DNA of 64,000 bases from Macrocystis pyrifera (lineage: Eukaryota; Sar; Phaeophyceae; Laminariales; Laminariaceae). The stretch's first letter is position 1; each line of letters begins with the position of its first letter. Of this stretch, positions 23,455 through 35,900 are shown one piece after another. The notes under the pieces were generated by a model that was not told the origin of the DNA, searched no databases, and saw only the letters and a list, made by a program, of their open reading frames with translations. The stretch spans positions 1,240,001 to 1,304,000 of the forward strand of contig JASSKH010000011.1 in the NCBI GenBank assembly GCA_031763025.1, in the 5' to 3' direction. Both the position numbers and the translations under genes were made by a program.

Positions 23455-26400
23455 GTGAGTTTCTTTGCCATTTTTGTTTTTGTTTTGAATGCAGAATTGC
23501 AGGCCTCCGTTGTTTTTGTTTGCTTTGTTCCTGGTTCGAGCCGAATCCGATCCGAGCCCCGCCACACACTCCTTTTGCCTCTCTAGCCCTTGTTCTCTTG
23601 CTAATTGGACGTTTTTGCTGAAGGAGGTGGAGGAGAGCAGCCGCAGTACTGCTTGTTCGCTGTTCGTTTTGATCTACCAGCGATGACGGTTACGAGTTGC
23701 GACGAAACAGGAGCCACGGGTTTTGATACCACAAGCTCGTGGGTCTGCTTCTGTAAACGCCGTTTCGGTCGGAATCGTTTTTGTACTCTCGCAACCAATG
23801 ATGCAAGACACCGAAGACAGCACACAGCAGGTAGGCTAACATATTGAAATTTGGTGTGTGGCATTCTGTACGCATCCCGCTATGAAGAGGAATTTTAGCC
23901 CCGAGACCAGAAACGGCCTCGTTATATATCATTCTCCCGCAACCCCAGTGCTTTGCCTAGTTATAGATAGTTCTGCCTCAAACCCCGCACTGGCCGCTGC
24001 TTCAATATGTATAGTTCTCCCGCAACCCCCGTGCGCCTCGCCCGGTCGGCGTTGCGTCGTTACTTATGTTCCTCCCGCACCCCTGCTGTTGACCTTGCCC
24101 CCCTCTAACTACTTCCCGCAACCCTACGCTCTTTTTTTTAGTTATCCCAACCTGCCGCGCTTCTCCCTTTTTCCTCCGGTGCCGCCTTCTGTCGCAGCGC
24201 TGTGACGAGGCTGGAGAGTCTCCGGTTCGGCAGCGGGGGACGAGAGGGAGTCGTTGCAGTCACCGGCGAAGAAGCACCAGGCTGGCAAGGGAGATGCCTC
24301 GGCGCACGGGGTCGGCGTTGCACGCAGGCATGATACATACATACACACCGACCCATGGCCTTCACGGGGTGTTACACCCCGCAACATGCTTTGATCGAAG
24401 TATCACACGCAGCTTGCAAATATGGGTTGCGTCCATTTTTTCGATCTCATTGCTAACGCGTCTTTTTGTTTTCACTAGAGTCCAAATATTACTTACCGGG
24501 AACTACTGTACAACTGGCTGTTATCTACAGTAGTACTTCAATGTTGCCGGTATGTGAGAAGCAATTTATGGCTCGAAGCACGTAAACATCGTTTAGTCTA
24601 CACTCGGCAGCCCAAACGAATATCCATGATACAGAATACTATTTCTAACAAAATCGCAATTAATATTCCGTAGTTTTTGATTGTTTGTTTGTTCATGAAG
24701 ATTTTTACAAAAAAAAAACACGTCAGCTGCGATGAATTTCCACCGATTTGTAACGCTTCCTACGTTAAAATGAAATACGAAATTCACTCGACTAAACAGC
24801 GCTATTTGTACTTGGTCATTTCGTGTACAATGCCGAGGAAAACCTACTGTCTGGTCCTTCTTACTGTACGTGCTGTACCTGCGGCAGATGCATCTACTGC
24901 TGTATACATTCACCTACTGCGCCCACTGTACGAGTATGCTCACGCAATAAAGTTGGTCGTGCTTGTAGCCTGTCGATGGACGAGCGCTGGGACGGTGTCT
25001 GTGGAGTCTGTCATATTTGTAGTTTGCCATGTTTGGGGGTTGTCGTATTTGAGGTGTGCCATGTTTGGGGGTTTGTGTTGGGAGATTGGTTCCGATATCA
25101 CGGCGTTTTCAGATAGGGGACAAGATGTGGGCTTGCTTGTCTCACTCCCCGGCCATTCGGAGCGGGGGCTGGGTGAAGGCGTTGGCAAGTGGTGCGTGCA
25201 CTAGGCACCATAACAGTAGGCCCTACAGTATGGCCTATTGTAGAGACTGCAGTGGACACTACAGTAGGCACTGCCGTAGACTCTACAGTAGGCATTGGAG
25301 TAGAAACGCCAGTACACGCTGCAGCAGGCACTACTGTGGTAGACACTACAGTACGGTGGACGCCACAGTAGACACTATAGCAGTAAGCACTGCAACAGAG
25401 ACACCAGACACTGCAGTAGCCATTATATTAGTAGACACTACAGAAGGCACTGCAACGGAGAAACTGCAGTAGGGTCTATGAATACAGTACAGTAGGCATG
25501 CAGTAGGGACACTGCTGTAAGCATTGCGGTAGAGGTACTGCAGTAAGCACAGCAATAGAGGTACTGCAGTAAGTGCAGCAGTAGGTAGGCACTATAGTAC
25601 TAGGCACTTCAGTAGGCACTGCAGAAGGCACTGTAGGCAACACAGCATCCGTTGGCAACCTTTCTATTCAACCCCCCGTGAGGCTCGACTCTAGGCATTG
25701 GGACCTGCTAGAACTCGCCGACGCGTCAGGTCGTTGGCGTCGTCTCATGCCCTCCGGAGCTTTGCTACCCCTCCTGCGCCGATTACCACCTACCCGAATA
25801 TTCATCCCCCTCATGCCTGTGCTGAAGCTTGGTCATGCACTGCGAACCTCTGCGGTCAACCATGTCGTTTCGCTTTCAACACCAGGCGCCCCTCGAACCG
25901 TTCCTTGGATGAATCCTTGAACGGTTCGTTGGGCTGTTCCTCGAATCTTAGATTGTCATGATTCCTTAAACCGTTCGTTGTGCTGGTCCTCGATTCGTTA
26001 CTTGAATTAAACCACTCATCATCGATCATTTACTCAAGACCATGCTGCAATCATTGCTCCTATCGCTTCTCGAACCGAACTCAATACTTTCCTCAAAACT
26101 ATTTATCGAAAAAAAACTTGCCACCGTCCCTTGAACCAACGGTCGATCCCTCGAACCGTTCCTCCTTTCGTTCCTCGTTTCATTCCTCGAACCGTTCCTC
26201 GATGTTTTCCTTTGAAAAGGATGCAATTCTTTCAGGAAGGCAGCGCGCCCGACGGGTCTTTGGAGGCCGCAGCAGCGGTACCCACTGCCGATCCTAGGGT
26301 TGTTTCGCCGTCTCCGATGATCACCGGTGATGGATGCGAGGAAGCGCACTTCGTTGCCGACGACGGGCCGCTCGCCGCCGCCTCCGCGGGAGTTTCCATG

Positions 26401-26941
26401 AACGTTTCCTCTGCATTCGGGCGGCTGCATCAGGGAGGGGACGAGTGTGAAAAATCCCCGGTCGTGGCGAAGAACCGCACGCTGGTCGTGTATCCCACGG
26501 AGTGCCTGCTGCATATGTGAGTGGAGATGTGGAAAGACAGACCCGCCCCTGCCGCTGACGGCACGAACTATTTTGTAGACACGAGCCTATCAGAGAATTT
26601 CACGGGTCGACGCTTGTACCTACCCTGCTCCCACTTGGCACCTTGATCCCACTCGGACCTTAGCCCTCCCAACCGACCCTTGGTACATATTGATTTTAAC
26701 TGCTACTCGTATATACACTAGTGGTACACTATTAACACACACTACCGGTGGGTTCTGATTGCTACGATTATTAAAATGAACTTAGCGATACCACTATTAA
26801 TAGGAACTACTGTACCACTATCAACTACCGGAATCAATTAGCATTATTTATGTCAACTGATACAGTAGTATATACCACGATACGGTATGTTTGATATGCG
26901 CTCCTACTACTATCCTACTACTACTACTACTACTACTACTG

Positions 26942-26989
<48 letters not shown>

Positions 26990-29900
26990 AAACTACTACT
27001 ACTACTACCACTACTACTACTATTGTTGCCTGTATTGATCTGGCAGGGGAAGTGAAGAGTTTGAGGGCCACCAGGAGGCACCCAAGCGGCTTGAGCTTCT
27101 CTGTGGGGAGAACGGCGCCCTTCGCCGACAGGCGTTTCGAGGTGAAATCACATGATCTGACACGATCTGATATGACATGAAACTATATGATACAACATGA
27201 AATGATATGCTGTGATCTGATACTTTGTGATGTGACAATGTTATCACATTACCTCATTCCCTGAAATCGAGCCCGAGGTTGAACAAACACGCCGAAAATC
27301 GCCCGATGGATAAAACCCAAGAACAATGTGCTGTATTACGTGCATCCTTGTGAGGAACGGCACAGCGGGCTGTAGTATTCTATGCCGTCCGTATCACTTG
27401 CAAACCAAGTCACACCAGTAAAATTGGCGATGACAACAGAGGTAATGATTTGGCACAAATCATGGAACTGAGGGTGCCATCAAATATGCGTTGAATCTGT
27501 ATTGTGGAGTGGTCGCTCACGATCACTCGTCATTTCGTTCCCAAAACCTCGTGAGCAGAGGGGGACACGAAATATTTATTGAGACCTCCCACCCACCCGT
27601 CAGTAGAATGGGCATTCATGGGCTTGGATTCCCAGATCATTCGCAGGTACTATCCCCGCGTAGAGCAGGCGATGCGCTCGCCCACTCAGCGCGGGGCGAA
27701 ATACCGGACGAGGACCCCTGCCGCGCAGGAGGCCTCATCCAAAAATCCAATACTTACATCAAATGATCCAGGACATCGAGTCCGAATACTACAGGAAAAT
27801 ATTCATGGTGCATACACGCGTACGCTCGTCATATGTCATATGTCGGACACTCATTTTCCGTCCCTGACTCTGCAGCCCGGGCTGCTTGGCGTACCTAGCC
27901 GATGCTGCCATGGTCGGTTATTCCCTCTCTCGAGTCCCACAAGACATTCGTAGCCATGGCAAAATAACGAAAAACAATGACAAGCGCGGTATTAACACTA
28001 CTGCTGTAGTACAATATTACGGGGGACCATACTGTAGTAAATAGGACTGAATATTGGTAGTAAAAAAAGCGAAATATAGAGGTTTTTGTGTGTGCCGTAG
28101 GTCCTATTTAATATGGTCCCCCGTAACAGTCAGAGCCCAAGATGGCTTCAAAAGACCACACCCACCCCTGCATGCATGCATGCACACGTGCCTTATTGAT
28201 AGTGTGTTCCCTCGCGGTTGTACCATCTGTCTAGCAAGAGCGTGTCTACAACAGTCAAGTATGTTACCATGCTGCGCGTGTGCTGGACACGCCTCCTTAC
28301 CTGGAACACTCTCATCGGGAATACAAACTACGTTTGATATTCATAGCAGAGTCTGAACGTGTCTTGTATGGTGCCTGCAGTACTATTCAACACAAATGCT
28401 GCTTGTGTTCTGGCGGATGCTGTAGGTATTGTCATTTGTTTTCGACTTTGTCTACCTCTCAAGTCTCGAAGGTGAAAAGTAGGGAAAGAGACTACGAGTC
28501 GTATTTGCTTCTTTTTCTTTTCTTTTTTACTTTTTTTTGTTTTGGATCACACCCTTGCGAGCGATTGTTGACGGTTTGCACCTCCGCTCCCAACGCAACG
28601 GTGTGTTTTGCTTCTCGGTATTGTGTTGTGCTGTGCTGTGCTGTCAGGGCTGGAGTGGGCAGATCCTTTGGACATAAAGCCGGCCGTGATCTCCGACCTG
28701 CTGAGGGTGCATGAGTACGACTACCTGCTGCACATACAGGCAAGATTACCTCATCACTTGATATTCTTAGGGATCATCGGTTTGGTTTAGTTTGGTTTGG
28801 TTTGATTCGGTTTTGCTTAGTCTGGTTTGGATCGTTTGAGCGAAGATGCTAGGGGACCGTGGTTTGGCACCTTGACACCTTTTCTGACCGACCCCCTGTA
28901 CTAAGCATAGTACAATAAGGCCACAAGGCCAACATGAGGCTTGCCACGTCCTAAAAAGACCGGTCTCCTACGTATGTAGTATATTTGCATTTCACCCACA
29001 GCGACCGTTGACTGGGTTTGGTTCGGTTTGGTTTAGTTCGTTTAAGGTATTTTTCGGTTCTGTTCGATACGGTTGTGTTCGATTCAGTTAGTGTTCGATT
29101 CAGTTTTTTTTGTTTCGGTTCGGTCCGGTTCGATTCTGCTCGATGTGTTGTTTTGTTCCAGTTCGGTTCGGTTCGGTTCGTCGGTTCGGTTCGATACGAT
29201 TTGGTTCGGTTCGGCTCAGTTCGGTTCAGTACGACTTGGTCTCGTTTTGTCGGGCTTGAAGGATTAGGGCTAGCAAAATTCGGTCCAGCCTAATCCGGCC
29301 TTGCGCAACCCAGGACCTTTCGCCCTTGCAAAATTCGGCCTAGTAGAATCCGGCCCTGAGAAATTCGGGCTTGCCGAATTCGACGTTATGTATTTCGACC
29401 TGACCCAGTCCGGAGTTGGAAACGATAGACTCGACGCATACCTGCCTGTTTTGCCAATCATATGTCCGAGTGTTCACCGACTATTTGACTAATCACAATA
29501 CCGAAGCGTGTTCCGTGTCTGGGCAATCACAACAGCGCAACGTTTTCCCTGTCTGGCCATTCAACCTGTCGAAGCTTGCGCTGTGTTTGAACAATCAGAA
29601 TCGTGTTCCGTGTCTGACCAATCGAAGTATCGAAGCGTGCTCCGTGTCTGGCCAATCAGAGCTCGGAGCGTGTTCCTGGCCAAGCAATATCGGAGCTTGC
29701 ATCGTGCTTGGCACATAAAAATATCTAAGCGTCCTCCAATCGAAAGCTCGGAGCGTGCTCCGTGTCTGGCCGATCAATATCTCTGAGCGTGTTCCGTGTC
29801 TGGCCAATCAAAATGCTCGGAGCGTGCTCCGTGTCTGTCCAATTATAATATCAGAGCGTGCTTCGTGTCAGGCCAATCGCAATGTCGAAGCGTGTTTTGT

Positions 29901-32900
29901 ATCGCTATAGCCCGAGATCTCAATGGCGTCGTTGCTAGAAAGCGCTGCTGTCGCACCGGTCTTTACCTGGTTCTATTTTTTCGATTTTAACGAGCACACC
30001 TCGATCTCCCCCCCCCCCCCCGCTGAACGAATGCTTCCCCCCACATCGTCAATAGGAAAGATGCGAAGGAGCATCATCGGGCGCCCCTCCTCCTAATCCT
30101 CCTCCTCCGAGCGTGAACAGTAGCAGTGGCGTAATTCCTGCGCTTTGCTCCCCGGGGGGGACGAGATACCCCACACGTTCAGCCATGGCGGCGGCAGCAG
30201 CAACCGCCTCTGAGAAGGAAACCCGTCGCGGCGGTGGCGTGTCTCCCTCCAGCAAGGGCCGCGCCACGGTGAGGGGATTTTTCGCTATATGGTACTATAT
30301 ATACCTATTAACAGTTATTATATAGTTGTACTGGTACATAGTTATACAGCAGAAATGTATTTTCGGGCTTGTCAAGGCCTGTTTGGGCCTATGTGTTGTT
30401 GATGGTGTTCTCACATTAACGCTTTCGAAACTGCAGTCCCGTTTTGGCGACAAAAAAAAACGAATTTGAGTGGTTTGCTCATCGCCAAAAGTCTCCGGTA
30501 TTCCGTGGTCATAGGACAGGCAGGCAGGCTCCAAATACTGTACTCTGGAGTGGAATACCTCAGGAAACTCATGTTATTGTACCAGGTGTAGTGCAAGGGG
30601 CGGTCAGTCAAGGGGTAAAACCGCGGCCTCCTGCTGCGGATACCGCGTCAATGCCCCTTTGAACCCTATTATTTTGAATTTAGTGTAGAGGGCGGTCAGT
30701 CAAGGGGTCAGACGCGGCCTCGGGCTGCGGATACCGCCTCAAGACCTCTCTGGGCCTTATTATATTGTGTTTAGTGTGGGTGGCGGTCAGTCAAGGGGTC
30801 AAACCGCGGCCTCCTGCTGCGGATACCGCCTCAAGACTTCTCTGGGCCTTATTAAATTACATTTAGTGTACGGGGCGGTCAGTCAAGGGGTCAGACGCGG
30901 CTTCCTGCTGCGGATACCGCGTCAAAACCTCTTTGGACCCTATTATATTGCGCTTAGTGTAGGGGGCGGTCAAACTGCGGTCTCCTAAAACACATTTCGC
31001 AGAGGGGGTACGTTGGCTTTTGGGCCTCAATATTATTGAAGGTTGACGGGGGACTGACTCCCCACTTGAGAAGCTGCCCCATGTCCCCCCAGTTCCGTTC
31101 ACTAAGGGATACCTACTATGATACGTACATCCTTCATGAGATCGTGCAATACCCTTGTGATATCAATGGTACTCTGGATCGAAATATCACACGCAGCAGC
31201 TTGCAAACACTGGTTTCGATGAAATCCTCGATCTCCCAGCTGAGGAGCTTGCGTGATTTTTTTGTTGAAAAAAAAAATCGGTGTATACTTGCGAGCCCGT
31301 TTGTACAACGTATAATCCCCTTTTTTATTTAATATTTTCGCACTCCCATTTGTACGGTATATCTTTGCCATCCAATGTGCGCGACAATTTGTTCCGTACA
31401 GATCTTTCCGGACATTCAAGGACCGTGTGTATATTTCGTTTGCATACCAAAACCGTTCTCACTTTTCCGGATATTTGGAGTGGTACGTACGTGATATGAC
31501 GATGCTATTGATTCTTCACCGGGTGGCGCGTACGCTTTGCCCGAAAATGTTGTGGGTGATCCATAGCCCCCGGAGAACCTTGATTACCCCCCCCCCCCCA
31601 TGCATGATATCGAGTACACCCCCCCCTCCCTACCATCCGTCTCGAAACGGATGCGTGGTCAATGGTCAAATGACTAAGGCAAGCAACAAATGAGTACGCC
31701 CACCCCTACCATCGCATGACTCCCAATATTCAGGTTTCATTACTTCGACGGTTCTCTGTTTGTGCCGTTTCGACCAATTTTTCGACGGTTTTGAAGGTTT
31801 CTGTTTGTGCCGTTTCGTCCAAGTTTTCAACGCTTCCGACGGTTTATGCCGTTTCGTTCAACGTTCCGACCGTTTTTATCCAGCGCTTGCTTCCTCGGCC
31901 AATTCGTCCAATTTTTGGACGGTTTGGACGGTTTCGGCTGGTACGGTTTCGTCCATTGTTTTCGACGGTTTCTGCTGGTGCCGTTTCACCCCAAGTTTTG
32001 GACGGTTTCAGCTTTTCAGTGGTTTCGGGTGGTGCCGTTTTGTCCATTTTGACGCTGGTTTGGCCGGGTTTTTTCTCATGTCGTTTCGTTCAAGACTTCG
32101 CCGGTTTCGCCGGTTTTTGCTTGTGCCGTTTTGTCCAAGTTTTCGACGGTTTTTGTTTGTGCCTTTTTCGTGCAAGTTATCGACTGTTTTTGCTTGTGGC
32201 GTTTTGCCCAAGTTTTCGCCGGTTTCGACGCTTTAAGCTTGTGCCGTTTCGTCCAATTGTGGACGGTTTTGACGGTTTCAGCTTGTCCCGTTTTTGTCCA
32301 AGTTTTCGACTTTTTTTTTTCTTGTGCATTTTGTCCACGTTTACCACGACTTCGGCGGTTTCTGCTTGTGCCGTTTTCGTCCAACTTTTCAACGCTTTTT
32401 TTTTCTTGTGCATTTCGTCCACGGTTACCACGGCCTCGACGGTTTCTGCTTGTGCCGTTTCGTCCAAGGTTCCGACGGTTTCAGGATCATCTTCGTCGTC
32501 GTTGAAGTCGTCTGCGAACAGGATGACGGGTGCGTTTGGGCAGAGGTTTGCGCCCGATCCTGGCTATGTGGACGTGGACACGAGGGTATCGAAGGAGTCG
32601 TACGAGGCGGCGAGGATGGCCGCCGGGGCGGTAATCTTAGCGGTGAGACGGGACGGTAGTGTTGTCAGGCGAAAGCGAGCGGGGAAGCGAAGGGAAGGGA
32701 AGGGAGGCGTTTTGTTTTGTTGTCATCACTCTCGCTTTCCAGCTCAGCTCATGGGAGGTTTTGTACCCTCGTCAGCATTTCGGACAAGCCGTGGTCACAG
32801 GTGTCTTTCCTTCTCCCCCCCGCTACTTCATATCGCGATATTGACCGCACTCCGCACCCCAGGTGGACCGGGTGGTCGGGGGCAAGAATCAAAACGCCTT

Positions 32901-35900
32901 CGTGGCGGTGAGACCCCCAGGGCATCACGCCGGGCCATCGTGAGTAAACTCCCTCCCCCCCGACCATACGACTACGGTCATGCATGATAATGAATACCCC
33001 CCCCCCCCCCTCCCGTCATTTTTCCCCCGGAAAATAATCATTGCTGCGGACTTTTTGCTGATTTTGATTCGTGATTCTAAGGACGTTGAGCTGTGTTCCT
33101 ATTATTAGTAGTTTTGACAGTGAATAGTGTACCTATGTAGTACACATGCTGCAGTATTTCCAGTGAATTTCTAACTCTGACTCCTTATTCCGAGTTAGAT
33201 TGTATGATTCGCAAGTTGTTTTGTGGCCGAATTGTGTAAAGCAGAGCGGTACAATATGAGGTACAAGGTGTATACCAGTACCACTAAGGAGTTTGTTATG
33301 GATTCCTCAGGGCTGCACAATCGATCGATATTTTTATTTTTACCCTCAACTTAGGGGCGTTATTTTCGAACAAGAACTTTTTCCTGATTTTCCTCTTTGT
33401 CTTGAAACACAAAAAAGCGGAAACATAAGAAGCAGTCCAAACTCGGGAAGTTTTACAGAGCTCGAAAAATCAGGAACACATAATATAAACCGACTTTGTT
33501 TTCACCGCGTGAGACTATCCGATCCCGCCTGGAATGTCTTGGAGGAAAATTCTCGCGGAATTTTCCTGATTATAACTGTTGTTCTTCCCCCCGTGTGGAA
33601 CAATCCGATCTCGTCTGGATTTTTTTCCTGTGGAATTTTCTTGCGGAATTTTTGCAGGGGGTCTGTGCCTTCTGCATCGTTCTGGAAGAATCCCGGGATG
33701 AACAGCAGCGGATTCTGCCTTCTCAACAACGCCGCCATCGGTGCTGCCTACGCTAGGTGCAGGTGCGTCAGCAAATGAAAGGCCAAGCGTACTGGGTACG
33801 AAATGTATTAAACCGAACGGACGAAACAAAAAAGTGGAACCCCTTCCCCGAGATAGTACCGCCTCGTTCTGCACAAGTTCAGGGTCGCACCCAAGACCGG
33901 TCACTCCACACCACCACACTGTTACGGAGGACCATAATAAATAGGACCAAATATTGTTAGTAAAAATAGGGAAATATATAGGTTGTTGTGTGTACCGTAG
34001 GTCCTATTTACTGTGGCCCTCCGTAATAGAGAGAACCCTGTCCTTAGCGGCCGCCCAACAAGAGCGAGAAACAATCGAAGCAGGCGAGGGACACAGAGAA
34101 GGGCTACGTTACAGGCTGAGGAGTGAGTTAGTACCAGGTACCTCTCAGGTATATACATACCTCTCTGGCCTGGAATATAATCAACGTTTGGACTCTGATA
34201 TGCTTATCGAACGGGGGTTATATCCCCGACCGGAGTGGTCCTTGTTATAACCCCCGGTGGGACTTGTTTTTTTTTTTCGTTTTTTTTTTTTTGTCTTCCA
34301 ATGATTGAAGGAATTACTGTTGTAGACTTTTTGCATAGACTTCTGTTTTTCTATTTATTTTTTTTAATCTCGGTTCGTCCTTATTTTCGGCAATGTTTCT
34401 GGTACTGTAGTAATGACCGTCAGAGGCCGCAACTATTTTTATGTCGTTGGCGCTTCTTTTTTTTTGTCTGTTCGAACCGATCGTCGATGGGAAGGTACGG
34501 GAGATCGGGCGAGGTGTCTCGGGTGGCCATCGTGGACATCGACATACACCATGGCAACGGGACCGAGGAGATTGTCAGGTGCGACGCAATCAATTTTTCG
34601 CGTGAACTTTCCCAAAATTTCTCCCGGCGTGAAGGTCTAGATTTTAGCTTTTTCGTTTTTGCTCCCTCCGACAATGCATCGTACATGTGTTCCAGTCCCG
34701 ACTTTTTTCTGCAACAGTGTACCACTTTGGTCATCATAAATGTAAGGGCCGTTTGGTATTCATATTGATGTCTATACGGTCCTTATATTTTCGGCCAGAC
34801 CACTACAGTAGGTTGCTGTTATTACGGGGGACCATAATATATAAGGACCGTTTGGTATTCATATTGATGTCTATACGGTCCTTATATTTTCGGCCAGACC
34901 ACTACAGTAGGTTGCTGTTATTGTTGGGGCTCTAAAAAGCAACATTAATATTACGGGGGACCATAGCAAATAGGACCAAATATTGTTATTACGGGGGTCC
35001 ATAGTTAACAGGACCTACGGGTATACCCTGGTACATAAAAACCTATATATTTACCTATTTTTACTAACAAAATTTGGTCCCGTTAACTATGGACCCCCGT
35101 AATAGTAAAAATAGGTAAATATATAGGTTTTTGTGTCTTTGGTCCCCCGTAATAATAGGGTTTTGTTTAGATGGTACAGCACCTGCGAAAACGTCAGCAG
35201 CTATGATTTCGAGACGTTTGCTCGATACAGTAGTACTGATGTTTTTTTGCGACCTGTTTTTTTTTTTTTTTTTTTTCTGTTTTGTGTGTTTGCGTGTTTT
35301 TGTCGGGGTGGGCAAAGGGCTTTACTTCCCGCCCCTTGCCTGGAGTGAAGGGGTTCTTTGGTGCACCATGGCACTCCTGGTATTTTTTGTGAAAATTATA
35401 ACGATACGTCAGCTTTGAGTTTGATTAAAAAAATATTTCGGTGCCTACTGTTTGCACGCTGCATATGTGCATGTCGATGACACTTTTCGATTTACCACCA
35501 AAAAAAAATGACATGGCCAAATAGATCTAAACTGCAAGCCGTTTTTTTTTCTACCCGCGCACACTTTGTTTTCTGTTTATATGTCAAAGTTTATTGGAAC
35601 TGCTGTTACAAGTCAGCTATAACTTCGACCAAATCGGAAAGCACCCCCATTTTTGTTTTTTGCTGTATTTTTTTCGAACGTTTTTTAACAGCGGTTTTGA
35701 CGTCACAGCAGCAGTAGTAGTAGTATGGATATTGCGTTTTACGTTATTTCGGTCGGCTGCAGCAGCAGTCTGTCACCTTTTTTCGTTTTCGTGTTTTATT
35801 TATATTTTCCCGCTTAGCCTCTGCTTTCGACCGATTGGTCTTGATGGACGAGTGCTTGACATCCCCCCCTAAGCCAAACGCTCGAATGTATCAGGTATGT

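Noticed and set aside
30597..31000. Repeat-spacer array
   Set aside because: Five full tandem units with no distinct spacers.
31716..32468. Long plus-strand frame (part of a 423-codon frame)
   Set aside because: It is a translated 36-bp minisatellite; only the part from 32469 matches a protein family.
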